From Physcomitrium patens (lineage: Eukaryota > Streptophyta > Bryopsida > Funariales > Funariaceae): 64,000 nucleotides of DNA. The notes under the pieces are model-generated. The model searched no databases and was not told the DNA's origin. It saw only the letters and a list, made by a program, of their open reading frames with translations. This document shows positions 12,630 through 23,274 of this stretch, one piece after another. Positions within the stretch are counted from its first letter, which is position 1. Each line of letters starts with the position of its first letter. The translations under genes were made by a program, and so were the position numbers. Location of the stretch: contig NC_037256.1 of the NCBI RefSeq assembly GCF_000002425.4, positions 3,299,310 to 3,363,309 on the forward strand, in the 5' to 3' direction.

Positions 12630-12880
12630 GTGATATCGGAGATTAGCAGATCGGGTTGTTCAGGGTTCTCTGTAATGTCTAAAGACCTATCGGCTGGGGC
12701 AAAAAAGATTTCGACGAGCAGTCCAAGGACATCTGTATAGATTTATGGTATATTCTTACAATCGTTTCTATTCCAATAGTCAAAAACTGATAGACTGCTT
12801 GAATATTAGCAAATCTCGATACTACCTTCTACAGCTAGACGCCCAACGCATTCTCGAGCAGGAAAGCATGTAATACGACA
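12630..12880 (+). repeat. Element D second LTR, right part
   Basis: Resumes the LTR at GTGATATCGGAGATTAGC and runs to the terminal TAATACGACA, matching 6725-6972. It is followed directly, with no internal sequence, by another LTR copy. Confidence 0.85.
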
Positions 12881-13880
12881 CTGTTATAATCAGCCAGGGT
12901 ATACTTACTAGTAACAAAATGCTCCATTCGATTCCAATAATGGGAGTTAGCAGAAAAAGAAAAGACCAATTCAACGACAGGTGAGCCTGGTTCGAAGAGC
13001 CAATTGGATCCAATTTCAGAAGACCTCTAATTCAGGTCCTATTACGGGCCTCTTACCCAATATGAGACCTGACTTGGTCGAGCAACCCAATGCAGTCCAA
13101 TTATGGGGCTCCGATTCCATTTCAGGCTGTTCCGTCCTTTGTACCATTCCGGGAACGTCCTTTCGATAAAAAGATCTCTTAAAGGTAAAAAAGGGAGAGA
13201 AAGCTCCATCGGCTGTTCCAATTCAGAGAGTCCAAGGCAGCAGAATAGGATCTTCTCAGGGTTAAAGGGGAGGATAGGTTAAGAAATGAAGGAGGGGATA
13301 ATTAGGATTTTAAGGGTCGGAGAGCTAGCTTCATCCTTCGGGGGGGGAAGGGGGGGGGGGAGAAAAGGCAAAGAATTGGGGTTTTTTTTTTCTTTATAGG
13401 ATTTTGGAAAGACTTCTGGCAATCATTGCTGAAAGGTCGATGTGTTGTACTGGTGAATCGGGGTTTTAATGAAGTAGGTGTGATTACTCTTGACTGTTTT
13501 GTGAAATCGAAGTTACGTCTATGATTGAAGAATTAAAAGGGTGTCTATAGGATTGAGTATGCGGAGTGAATGAAAATTTTTGGGTTAATCTAACAAGACA
13601 GTCAGTGGATACAAAGTCATGAGTATAAAGCGGTATCGGAGATTAGTAGATCGGGTTGTTCGGGGTTCTCTGTAACGTCTAGAGACCTACCGGCTGGAGC
13701 AAAAAAGATTTCGGCGAGCAGTCGAAGGACATCCGTATAGATTTACGATATATTCTAATAATTCTTTATATTCCAATAGTCAAAAATTGATAGACTGCTT
13801 GAATATTAGCGAATATCCATACTACCTTCTATAGTCAGACGCCCGGTGCATTCTCGAGGAGGAAAGCACATAATACGATA
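12881..13880 (+). repeat. Element D third LTR, lacking its first ~130 bp
   Basis: Starts inside the LTR at a point equivalent to about 5985 of the D 5' LTR and runs to TAATACGATA at 13880, next to the TSD copy ACGT. It has the CCAAT-rich block (about 12965-13100) and a long G tract near 13340-13360. Confidence 0.85.
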
Positions 13881-14225
13881 ACGTCTGCTATGAACTCCAA
13901 CTATTGTTTACAAGACAAGTGGTTCATCGGTCCTTGAAGCCAACGGTAGTGGCCCACGCCTTCGACTTCTGAGCAAGCATAAACTTTTGTGTCCTCATTA
14001 TGAAATTATCTTGCAAACACGCCTTCTGGCTGGCCATTGTAAGCAGGCTCGATCTCCAATACAATTACCAATGATCGATTACTCGATATCTTCCATTGTC
14101 GTCGTGGTGTAGGCAGTTCTTCATCTTGGGGTCGCCTTCATGAGCTAGTCGGTTGGAATAATCTGACTGGCATAGTATCTATCTCTTGGCTATCCATATC
14201 AAAAGACCAAATTATCGCTACTGAA
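13881..14225 (-). pseudogene. Element C extra 3' ORF (fossil), homologous to the element A ORF at 22167
   Basis: Minus-strand translation shows VGHYRWLQGPMNHL and SLVIVLEIEPAYNGQPEGVF, which align with GMGHYRWLRGPINYL and CLVILLEIGTTPDGVSNVLF of the element A ORF. The last part of the homology lies across the D insertion, at about 5810-5854. The function is unknown and no recognised domain is seen. Broken. Confidence 0.75.
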
Positions 14226-14293
14226 AAAATTCTACTTTATCTTAGAGAAAATAACTACATCAGCTACGAATTTTGGTAGAGCTCTCCCCTTTC

Positions 14294-15093
14294 TTATATT
14301 CTTGTGTGAGCAAGCTTTAAAAAGAAGCTATCATCAAACCGGTTTAGGTTTATGAGGATGTTGTTGATGAAACTCCTGTACCTTTTGCAGCATATTGGTG
14401 AAATTTTCAGTTGGCTCCTACGTTCGTTCATTAATGTCGTAGCCGCACCAATGAATAAGATACTCCAACTTGCTCCACCTTTGCTGTGAATCCAGCACCT
14501 TTTTGACCTCGTATTCCTTGTGGTTCTCGATCTCAATACTAGGTGGTGGACATTGCACTCTTTCAGGAAAAGACGACTCTCGATAAGGCTCCAATAGAGA
14601 AATATGAAAGACTGGATGTACCTTCATAGAGGCTGATAATTCTGGATGGTATGCCACTGGATTGATTTCCTTCTAAATGATAAATGGTCTCAATCTTTGA
14701 TAGTCCAACTTATCACATGGTCGCTTGGTCTTGATATTCCGTCGAAGAAGCCATGCTTTATCTCCAATTTTGAAAGTAGGTGCTTGATTTCGAAATCTAT
14801 CTGCAGACGCCTTGTAGGATTCTTGAGCGGATTGTAATTGAAGCTTTAACGTAGTTTGAAGCTTTGATAGTTGCTTTGCAAATCCTTCAGGTGTTGGATT
14901 GTTATTTATTGAAGGACTCAATAAATCAAGCTTCAAATGATATCCATACTTGGAAAAGAATGGTGTATATTGAGTTGACGCATGGAGGATGATGTCATAT
15001 GCAAACTCGACTAGTGGCAGATATGCGATCCAATCGTCTTGCTGATAATTGATGCTGCATCATAAGTATTGTTCCAAGATTTGATTCATCTGT
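14294..15093 (-). pseudogene. Element C integrase C-terminus and chromodomain (fossil)
   Basis: Carries WLLRRNIKTKRPCDKLDYQR (GPY/F module), MKVHPVFHISLLEPYRES, and a chromodomain-type stretch YEVKKVLDSQQRWSKLEYLI followed by HWCGYDINERT. Chromodomains of this class bind histone marks and steer integration into heterochromatin. The rest of the integrase lies at 27094 onward, beyond the F insertion; CTGT/CCGT flank it. Broken. Confidence 0.85.
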
Positions 15094-16426
15094 TGTCGTA
15101 TGGCGTGATTTGCTATCTGGGAATATACTAGGTATCTAGCTGTAGAGAGTGTACCTTAAAACTTTATATGATTCTTTTCTTGGCTTCCAAAACTCCTTTA
15201 TTTTTGTATAAAACTCCAAATATAACAAAATCCCTTCAAAACATATTTTTCCCGCAAAGGGTTTTCTCACCCGGAACTTTAGAAAATCATAACTATTGAT
15301 CTAACTGTTCAGTTTGTTTCAAATTTACAAGATAGGTAGGATTTACCCTAAACTTGTACCATAAAAAAAACCAACTGCAAATTCACTCCTGATCTTCTGG
15401 CATCTAAGAAACCCTAGCAGACACTCCAAACCCTAATTTACAAGCACCCGAAAACTATTTTCCTTATATCTCAAAAATCCGAACTCCAAATGTCATAAAA
15501 CATATGTACAAAGTTTACTAACATGAAATTACACGTTCCTTGAAATTTTGAGCCAAAACCTCACAAAATTGCTCAAGATATAGCTCAAGAGACAAACACT
15601 AATAAATCGGTTTACTTACTACCCTTAGATTGCATGTGCTGACTTCAAAATCCAATAACTCCTTCATCCCAACTTGGAATCCAGTAAATAGTATGTGAAA
15701 AGTATAGCCGCAGAGGTTTTCTCTCCAGTCGCGGTCGCCGATCCTCAATTTCCATCTGTACGCGTGCGTTATGCCCAAAAGAGTGACAGTAGGTCCAAAA
15801 CTAACACCTTAACTTTGAGCGCCTATAACTTCTTCATATAAACCCCAAATGACACAAAACTTGCACCAAAACCTTAACCAAAAACCTAAACCTTCTGACC
15901 CTAGCCTTCAAATTTCGAATGGCCTCGAGAAACTAACCCTAATCCCTAATATGGCCTCGGGCAGCCTCCTCAAAGCCCATTGGTCATGATTTTTGACCAA
16001 TAGGAATGGAGATTTTTATCATTCATCTCCATTCATCTATATTGGTGCCCTAATTACTTCCCTTGCTACCAAAATCCTTCTTCAATCCTTTTTCTTATAA
16101 GATTTACATAATGTATGCTCTTAACACCAAATAAAAGAACCAAAATAAGTTTTTAAATGTCACCAATGTCTAACAAAGGTGACTCTAAATATTTAGAAGT
16201 TACTATCAACCAAAACCAATCTTAAAAGCCACTATCAAAAAGAAATTAAAGTTATACAAATTCTATAGTAATCTTTTTAAACAACCTCTTCTCAAAGTAA
16301 TAATCAAATTATATCCTACAACCAACTAAAATCTACTAACATGGCTCTCACCATGTTACTTAATAAATTATATATTAAGTACATAATTACATTATTTTCA
16401 TATAGTAGCCGAACCACAACACGACA
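15094..16426 (-). repeat. Element F 3' LTR
   Basis: In its own orientation it begins TGTCGTGTTGTGGTTCGGC and ends CACGCCATACGACA. The first half (U3 side, about 15820-16426) is almost identical to the 5' LTR, while the second half (about 15094-15780) is much more diverged. It contains telo-box-like AAACCCTAA motifs. The U5 part resembles the solo LTR at 2311-3707. Confidence 0.9.
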
Positions 16427-16809
16427 TCCACCCCCTCTAAACGTGTGCATCCTTCGGTATGCACCAAAAGAACCAAAGTTGTGGTCGGCTTCATATAACC
16501 TTCCCAATATTGTTTTTTTTTTTTTTTTTTTTTTTTTGATCCATGTCTTCCACTTTTTTATTTGTAAAGAAAAATATGTCTTCTCTAATACCTTCACAAA
16601 TTCCTTGTTGTCTTAATCAATACCGTATATCAATTTTGTCCTTGTATTTTGAGCTTATTTCTTCTAAAATCTTTCGAACATCTCTCTATATATAAACTTG
16701 CTATTAAAGCATCTTTCTCAATCACATCCACTTTTTTTTTTTTTTTTTTTTTTTCAGATTTTTACACACCTCTTTGCTGTCAATTTTGTAAGTCATTAAG
16801 CTGTGTATG
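16427..16809 (-). other. Element F 3' internal tail with two long T runs
   Basis: Next to the LTR is the reverse complement of the B pre-LTR segment (TTGGTGCATACC... and a purine-rich GAGGGGGTGGA tract), so this is the F polypurine tract and 3' tail. Further right are two T runs (about 16510-16537 and 16733-16755; A runs in the sense of F) around about 200 bp of unassigned sequence. The A runs could be tails of small retroposed inserts or slippage. No gene is recognised. Confidence 0.6.
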
Positions 16810-17358
16810 TGTCACGAACATACATATAATTACCTATATGAATAGATAAAAGTATATAAAAGTAGATAAAAGTAGGTTAATTATATAATATCTTCTAGAG
16901 AAGCTTCTTAGAAGCTTCATAGACGCTGCTTTGACTTTATAGGAGTCTATAGTTGACTTTTAGGCTAGAAACTTGGTCAACAAGTTAGCCATGTGCCACA
17001 CATGTTGGAAGCTTAAAGAACAAGCTAACTACGTGGTCCATCCATAGAAAACTTGCCTTGTAAGCAAAGGCATGTGGCCTAGAAAGTCAACATATATTGG
17101 AGGTCTTATAGAACATCGCCATGTGGCTTCTAGTTAGATAGTATATATAGAGGCAAGAGTGAAGCCCTCTTCACTCTTGTCAACTCCTTTCTTGCTTCTA
17201 GTCTAGTTTCAAGGGTCTTTAGTTTTCTTGTCTTTTGGCAATAGCCATTCCAGTTTCTCTTTCAATATATATACTTGTTTATGTATATTTTGTTACTTCT
17301 CTTTGAGTGAAGGCTCACTTGTCTAAATTGTTTTTTCATCGAGTTCTTGTCCTTGACA
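16810..17358 (+). repeat. Element A 5' LTR
   Basis: 549 bp, TGTCACGAACATAC...GTCCTTGACA. It has a TATATATAG box at about 17141-17149 and a perfect hairpin just downstream. The first ~430 bp differ from the 3' LTR at only a few positions; the last ~115 bp are strongly diverged from it but match the LTR at 1-543. Confidence 0.95.
17154..17179 (+). promoter_or_regulatory. Hairpin dyad downstream of the LTR TATA box
   Basis: CAAGAGTGAAG and CTTCACTCTTG form a perfect 11-bp stem around a 4-base loop, about 5 bp after TATATATAG. Versions of the same dyad are seen in the other group 1 LTRs of this window. It falls where transcription would be expected to begin, so it could be a promoter dyad or a 5'-terminal RNA hairpin. 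Confidence 0.6.
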
Positions 17359-17570
17359 GATTGACAAGAGTACACTTACAATATGAGAGCTTTGTCTTTT
17401 CTTGATTAAGAGTGGATTACCCCTTTTTCTTGATAAGACATAAGCGCATTAGAAGTTGCGGATTACCCTCTTTTAAACTGATATTGTTCTTAGTATTTTC
17501 TTTGTTATCAATTCCTCTCTTCTATTTGTTTTGAGCGTTATTAGATATCTTCTCTTTTCTAAGTGCTACT
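17359..17570 (+). other. Element A leader, no canonical initiator-Met primer site
   Basis: The sequence after the LTR starts GATTGACAAGAGTACAC. The usual plant primer-binding site TGGTATCAGAGC is not adjacent to the LTR. Element C has a comparable leader (TTGTCAAAATTGCAC), so the start of the leader is a shared feature of this family. The primer is unknown. Confidence 0.5.
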
Positions 17571-18578
17571 ATGGCAGAGCTTGTTGAAATGAAGAGTGCA
17601 ATGGCACAGATGCAAGAACAATTGAGGGAGTTAATGCTTGCGATGCATCAACTCAATTTACCACCACAAGGAGCAACAAGAATGGTAGGAAGTGAAGATA
17701 TAGAGATGATTGGGGCTGCTTCAACATCTGCACCAAACCATGTCCCTTCTCCCAGAATGGAACACCCTTCGAGTATTAGAGAACCGAGAGTGGCCTTACC
17801 CGAGAAGTTTGATGGTACCAGATCCAAGTTTCGAGGATTCATCAATCAGGTCCAATTAGTGATTGAACTTCAACCCCAGAGCTATCCAACTCCAGGGTCA
17901 CAAGTTAGATTCATTGGTACACTTCTTTCAGGTTCAGCATTGTCATGGTTTTCATCTTTTCTTGAACGACGAGATCCAATATTAGATAATCTGGAGGCTT
18001 TTTTGGCGGAGTTTCGATCCATGTTTGGAGAACATGATACAATTTGTGTTGCAACCAATAAGATCCGTATTTTGCGACAAGGCAATCGATCAGTAATATT
18101 ATATGCTTCGCAATTTCGACAACTTGCAACTGATATCAAGTGGGATGATGCCGCACTTGTGAGTCAATTTCTCTACGGATTACAATATGAGGTAAAGAAA
18201 TTGATGCTTAATTTACTTGATCCTCAAACATTGAGTCAAGCAATTGACTTTGCTGTGAAGTGCGACAATCGACTTTTTGAATTTCGATCCGAGAGTCGCA
18301 CAAGTAGGCCTCAACGTTACTACAATTCAATGGCAACACCGACGTCTCCTCAACACATACCTTCAGAAGTAGAGGATATGCAAATTGATGCGATACGTTT
18401 CAAACCTCTTACTGAGCAAGAAAAGTCTCGTCGTCGACAAGAAGGATTGTGCTTATATTGTGGAGAACCTAAGCACACTGCTCAACATTGTCCAAAGAAG
18501 CGACGTAACTACAAAATGAGGAGTACGGCTATCAAAGAAGACAGTATGTCGGAAAACGAGTACGTCCAGCTACAATAG
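17571..18578 (+). CDS. gag: Element A Gag
   Basis: 335 residues. The N-terminal part is Met/Gln/Leu-rich and probably helical (about residues 1-45). The capsid-like retrotransposon Gag region follows, from about residue 75 (LPEKFDGTRSKFRGFINQV) to about 235 (LDPQTLSQAIDFAVKCDNRL). A zinc knuckle CLYCGEPKHTAQHC (C-x2-C-x4-H-x4-C) lies at about residues 296-309. Gag forms the virus-like particle and packages element RNA. Length and order are typical of Ty3 chromoviruses. The gag fragment of L at the right window edge is a close relative. Confidence 0.92.
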   Translation: MAELVEMKSAMAQMQEQLRELMLAMHQLNLPPQGATRMVGSEDIEMIGAASTSAPNHVPSPRMEHPSSIREPRVALPEKFDGTRSKFRGFINQVQLVIELQPQSYPTPGSQVRFIGTLLSGSALSWFSSFLERRDPILDNLEAFLAEFRSMFGEHDTICVATNKIRILRQGNRSVILYASQFRQLATDIKWDDAALVSQFLYGLQYEVKKLMLNLLDPQTLSQAIDFAVKCDNRLFEFRSESRTSRPQRYYNSMATPTSPQHIPSEVEDMQIDAIRFKPLTEQEKSRRRQEGLCLYCGEPKHTAQHCPKKRRNYKMRSTAIKEDSMSENEYVQLQ

Positions 18579-18583
18579 GGACC

Positions 18584-21500
18584 GTGCGGCTGGAATCTTG
18601 TACAACTTCTAATAAAGATCCTATCCTCTCCTCAAAACCATCTCCTTGTTTTATAATAGATGTGCGTTTAGGACCTAATAATTACAAAGCCTCTGCCTTG
18701 ATAGATTCAGGAGCCTCAGCTTGTTTCTTAGATGAAGAATTTGCTAGATGTCATAGAATATCATTAATACAAAAAACTAAACCTGTACACGTAGAAGTCA
18801 TAGATGGTCGTCCGTTGTCTTCTGGAGATGTAACTCACGAAACACTTCCTGTAGATGTAGTAATAAATGGTCATAGTAGTTGCATAATTTTTAATATAAT
18901 TAGGTCTCCCTCTAATCCAGTAATTTTAGGCTTATCATGGTTAGAAAAGTATAATCCTCGAATAGATTGGATTTCTCGTAAACTTGATTTTCCTCGGAGC
19001 ATTAGTAACAGTTCTATTAATCAAGTAAAAAACCATGAGTCTAGTATAGTAAAACCCGCACTTATAGGTGCAAAAGCATTTATACACGCAGCAAAAGAAG
19101 GATCAACTTTTTCTATTTATGCTGCACCTATTTCTGAAAGCGTAAAGACTTCAAGTGGCATTCCAAGTCAATATCAGGATTATTAAGACGTTTTTGAGAA
19201 AAAGAATGCAGATATTCTTCCTGAGCATCGCCCATACGATTGTTCAATCGATCTCAAGGAAGGAACTCAGCCACCATTTGGACCAATTTACAGTTTATCG
19301 CAAGATGAGTTGGCTGAACTCAAGACATATATTGACGAGAATTTAGCAAAGAATTTCATACGCCATTCAAAATCTCCAGCAGGAGCTCCAATTTTATTCG
19401 TAAAGAAAAAAGATGGATCTTTACGAATGTGTGTTGACTATCGAGGACTCAACAAGATCACAATCAAGAACAGGTATCCATTACCTTTGATATCAGGACT
19501 CCTTGACCAGTTAAATCAAGCTAAGATCTATACAAAAATAGATCTAAGAGGAGCATATAATCTAGTACGGATCAAAGAAGGAGATGAATGGAAGACTGCG
19601 TTTCGAACCACGTACGGACACTTTGAATACAATGTCATGCTTTTTGGACTCACGAATGCACCAGCTGCTTTTCAACATCTCATGAATGATGTATTTCGTG
19701 AATTCTTAGACAATTTTGTCGTCTGCTACCTAGACGATATCCTGATTTATTCTAAGAATGTTGAAGAACATGAAATACATGTTCGTCAAGTATTACAAAA
19801 ACTTAGAGATGCAGGATTGTACGCCAAGATAGAAAAGTGTGTATTTCACACTACTCAAGTTGACTTTTTAGGATACATCATTTCAAATGATGGTCTTATG
19901 ATGGATTCTAAGAAAGTCCAAACAATCATGGATTGGAAGATTCCAAAGACTGTAAGAGATGTCCAATGTTTCTTGGGATTTGCCAATTACTATCGGATCT
20001 TCATCAAAGACTTCTCACGAGTTGCAGCTCCACTTACACGCTTAACTAGTAAAGATAAATTCCAATGGAATCAAGAAGCGGAAGCAGCATTTGAAGCCTT
20101 GAAGACATCGTTTGTCTCTGCACCAGTCTTATATCGTGTTGACTTTTCCAAGGTATTTTTTATGGAAACAGACGCATCGGATTTTGCCTTGGGTGCAGTT
20201 TTATCACAAATGGGAACAGATGACAAACTTCATCTGATAGCTTTTCATTCAAGAAAATTCTCAGCAGCCGAGATCAATTATGAGATCCACGATAAAGAAC
20301 TTCTTGCAATCGTGGATTCCTTTCAAGAATGGCGTCATTATCTAGAAGGTACTTCTAGTCCAGTCACTGTGTATACAGATCACAAGAACCTCGAGTATTT
20401 CATGTCAGCACGCGTGTTGAATCGTCGTCAAGCTCGTTGGAGTATGTCTTTGTCAAGATACGACTTCATTATCACTTATCGGCCAGGAAAACAACAAGGT
20501 TTGTCCGATGCCCTGTCTAGACGTTCTTATTTTGCACCAAAAGAAGGAGATGTAGCTTTTGAGCAACAAAGAACGGTCCTCTTGAAATCGGAGCAATTTC
20601 ATCTCCGAGCAGTGAAATCAACACTGACTGTTGATTCAACTTTTCTCAAGCAAATCCAGTCCAGTATGTCCTCTGACCCTCTTGTTCATGATATCAAGAA
20701 TAATTCTTCCAAGTCTCATGATTCTTCTAAGTTCGAGTTCAAGAATAATCTATTATATTTTGAAGGACGCCTATATGTTCCAGAAGGAAAAGCACGTTTG
20801 CGTGTTCTTCAAGCACGTCATGACTTTCCAGCAGCAGGTCACTTTGGATATAATAAGACTCTGGAACTCATATCAAGAGATTTTTGGTGGCCACAAATGT
20901 GGAAGTCAGTCAAAGACTTTGTACAATCATGTGATATTTGTTCAAGATCAAAAATTCCTCGACATCGACCTTACGGACTTCTTCAGCCATTACCTATACC
21001 AGAACAACCATGGTCTTCTGTTTTTATGGATTTCATCACAGATCTTCCAAACTCAAGATCTTATGATTCTATATTTGTGATAGTAGATCGTTTCACCAAG
21101 ATGGCACATTTTATGCCATGTACAAAATCTATCACAGGTGAAGAAACAGCTAAGCTTTTCATTGATAATATCTATCGCTATCATGGATTACCTAAAGATA
21201 TCATATCGGATAGGGGAACTCAATTTGTGTCGAGATTCTGGAGGACTCTTTTCAAGATTTTAAAAGTGGACATAAAGCTATCTTCAGCTTTCCATCCTCA
21301 AAATGATGGACAAACAGAGCGCGTAAACCAAGTCTTGGAACAGTATTTAAGGTGTACCATCAACTACCAACAAGATGATTGGACAATCCTTCTGCCATTG
21401 GCAGAGTTTGCTTATAATAATACGGTACATTCCTCGACGCAACAAATACCTTTCTTTGCCAATTATGGCTATCATCCACGACTTGATACTTTTGATTTTT

Positions 21501-22072
21501 CAAAAGTTGATAATCCTGCAGCAGAAGATATGGCAAATCGGTTGTCAGAGTTACATGCAATAATGAAGGTGCAGTTGAAGAAAGCTCAAGAACGACAAAA
21601 GATAAATGCAGATGTATATCGTAAAGAGCAACCACAACTCAACGTGGGTGATAAGGTATGGCTACTTCGTCGCAATATCAAGACCACTCGACCTTGTGAC
21701 AAATTGGACTATCGTAGGCTTGGCCCCTTTTCTGTTTCTGAACAGATCAACCCAGTTGCATATCGGTTACATCTACCGGAGTCAATGAAGATCCATCCTG
21801 TATTCCACATGTCTCTTCTTGAACCATATAAGACAGTGGATATACAAGGAAGAAGACAAATGCCACCGCCTCCTATAGAAGTAGATAATAATGAAGAATT
21901 TGAGGTGGAAGAGATATTAGACTCAAGGCGGCGCCAAAATAAGCTGGAATATCTTGTTCATTGGCGCGGATATGATATTAGTGAGCGCACATGGGAGCCA
22001 TCCAGGAATCTAGCAAATGCATCAGCTAAAGTCAAAGTTTTTCATCAACGACATCCATCAAAACCAAGATGA
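18584..22072 (+). pseudogene. pol: Element A Pol: protease, RT, RNase H, integrase, chromodomain
   Basis: Domains in order: aspartic protease with ALIDSGASACFLDEEF (about 18690-18740) and VILGLSWLEKYNPRIDW; RT with SLRMCVDYRGLN and CYLDDILIYSK (about 19725-19760); RNase H with FMETDASDFALG and YTDHKNLEYF; integrase with an H-C zinc finger (HFGYNKTLEL, SCDICSRSKIPRHRPYG), core segments VFMDFITDLPNS, SDRGTQFVSRF and HPQNDGQTERVNQV, then the GPY/F module (RRLGPFSVSEQ). A C-terminal chromodomain follows (FEVEEILDSRRRQNKLEYLV, HWRGYDISERTWEP). All catalytic motifs seen are canonical. Nearly whole. Confidence 0.92.
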
Positions 22073-22166
22073 AAACCTCTCTTATAAAAGAGACAAGATT
22101 GAGGCAAGATAACATTCAATTTCCTATCCTTGTTTGTAACTTCTTTGCATTTGTGACGCTAATTAG

Positions 22167-22589
22167 ATGGAGAGCCAACAACCAGCGGATTCAACTCAAG
22201 AACCTTCGTTTGCTGACTTACCGGATGAGACATTGCGATTGTCACAACCTTCAAGACGACGCAACCGAGATGAAGACCCTCAAGAACGACATGTTCTTCC
22301 TCGAATAGATGGTGAGATACAACGCATTTGGTATCACGACCTTGGAAGAGATTCTCAATGTTTGGTGATATTATTGGAGATAGGAACGACTCCTGATGGT
22401 GTTTCAAATGTATTATTTGAAGGAAGTTATGAAGGCCTCAACAGTGATCAAATAACAGGGTGGTCTTCTCGCCCTGGAATGGGACACTATCGATGGCTAA
22501 GAGGACCCATCAACTATCTTCGAAGAGAACAAAGATCAGAGTATGTAGCAAATACAATTCGCCGCATATTAGATTTTTTCAATATATAA
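22167..22589 (+). CDS. Element A extra 3' ORF, unknown function
   Basis: 140 residues between pol and the 3' LTR, on the same strand. It is hydrophilic, with an N-terminal Ser/Gln/Glu-rich part, an RRRNRDEDPQER basic-acidic stretch, then a better-structured-looking half (CLVILLEIGTTPDGVSNVLF, GMGHYRWLRGPINYLRREQR). There is no signal peptide, membrane segment or domain I recognise. A homologous remnant sits at the same place in element C (13881-14225 with 5810-5854), which argues that it is a true gene of this lineage. It is not an envelope-like protein from what can be seen. It may need splicing or reinitiation for expression. Confidence 0.7.
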   Translation: MESQQPADSTQEPSFADLPDETLRLSQPSRRRNRDEDPQERHVLPRIDGEIQRIWYHDLGRDSQCLVILLEIGTTPDGVSNVLFEGSYEGLNSDQITGWSSRPGMGHYRWLRGPINYLRREQRSEYVANTIRRILDFFNI

Positions 22590-22616
22590 TCACCGCTCCT
22601 CGTGGAACTCGTCCCT

Positions 22617-22630
22617 AGAAGGGGGGGTAA
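22617..22630 (+). promoter_or_regulatory. Element A polypurine tract
   Basis: AGAAGGGGGGGTAA lies directly before the 3' LTR start TGTCACGG, the expected plus-strand primer position. Confidence 0.8.
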
Positions 22631-23168
22631 TGTCACGGACATACATATAATTACCTATATGAATAGATAAAAGTATGTAAAAGTAGATAAAAGTAGGTTA
22701 ATTGTGTAATATCTTCTAGAGAAGCTTCTTAGAAGCTTCATAGACGCTGCTTTGACTTTATAGGAGTCTATAGTTGACTTTTAGGCTAGAAACTTGGTCA
22801 ACAAGTTAGCCATGTGCCACACATGTTGGAAGCTTAAAGAACAAGCTAACTACGTGGTCCATCCATAGAAAACTTGCCTTGTAAGCAAAGGCATGTGGCC
22901 TAGAAAGTCAACATATATTGGAGGTCTTATAGAACATCGCCATGTGGCTTCTAGTTAGATAGTATATATAGAGGCAAGAGTGAAGCCCTCTTCACTCTTG
23001 TCAACTCCTTTCTTGCTTCTAGTCTAGTTTCAAGGGTCTCTAGTTTTCTTGTATTTTGGCAATAGCCATTCTAATTTCTTTTTTAATATACATATTTCTA
23101 TTTTGTCCTATTTCTTTGGAAAAAGTCTCACTTACTCTTTAGCTTTCATCGAGTTCTTGTCCTTGACA
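22631..23168 (+). repeat. Element A 3' LTR
   Basis: 538 bp, TGTCACGGACATAC...GTCCTTGACA, followed by the TSD GTATG. It is nearly identical to the 5' LTR for about 430 bp, then diverges sharply in the U5 part (for example CTATTTCTTTGGAAAAAGTC in place of CTCTTTGAGTGAAGGCTC). Confidence 0.95.
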
Positions 23169-23274
23169 GTATGTATAACATATTCATTCCTATATAATTT
23201 TGTAATACCTGTATAAAAGATATTATTCTTTCCATGCGAGAATACTTTCTTTGATGTACCACTATATTCCCGCT

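Larger units (their letters stand above)
5855..13880 (+). mobile_element. Element D: group 2 LTR element with gag-protease only and three LTRs
   Basis: Plus-strand insertion into the 3' ORF of C, flanked by the 4-bp TSD ACGT (5851-5854 and 13881-13884). The C reading continues across the two flanks. Order: LTR 5855-6972, internal gag-protease, LTR 9754-12880 (itself split by a solo LTR), then a third, partial LTR 12881-13880. RT, RNase H and integrase are absent, while the acidic C-terminal tail coding segment seen in B is present. Broken, with several breaks. Confidence 0.85.
16810..23168 (+). mobile_element. Element A: nearly whole Ty3/gypsy chromovirus
   Basis: Bounded by TGTCAC...TTGACA LTRs and a perfect 5-bp TSD GTATG (16805-16809 and 23169-23173). 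Internal order is gag, protease, RT, RNase H, integrase, chromodomain, an extra ORF, then a polypurine tract. It lies inside F, so it is the youngest insertion of this stack, consistent with near-identity of most of its LTR length. It looks close to whole, with perhaps one or two breaks. Confidence 0.95.

Noticed and set aside
16510-16755. Two long T runs as evidence for SINE or processed pseudogene inserts
   Set aside because: The A-tail interpretation is possible, but no SINE promoter boxes or TSDs could be seen, so no separate element is called.
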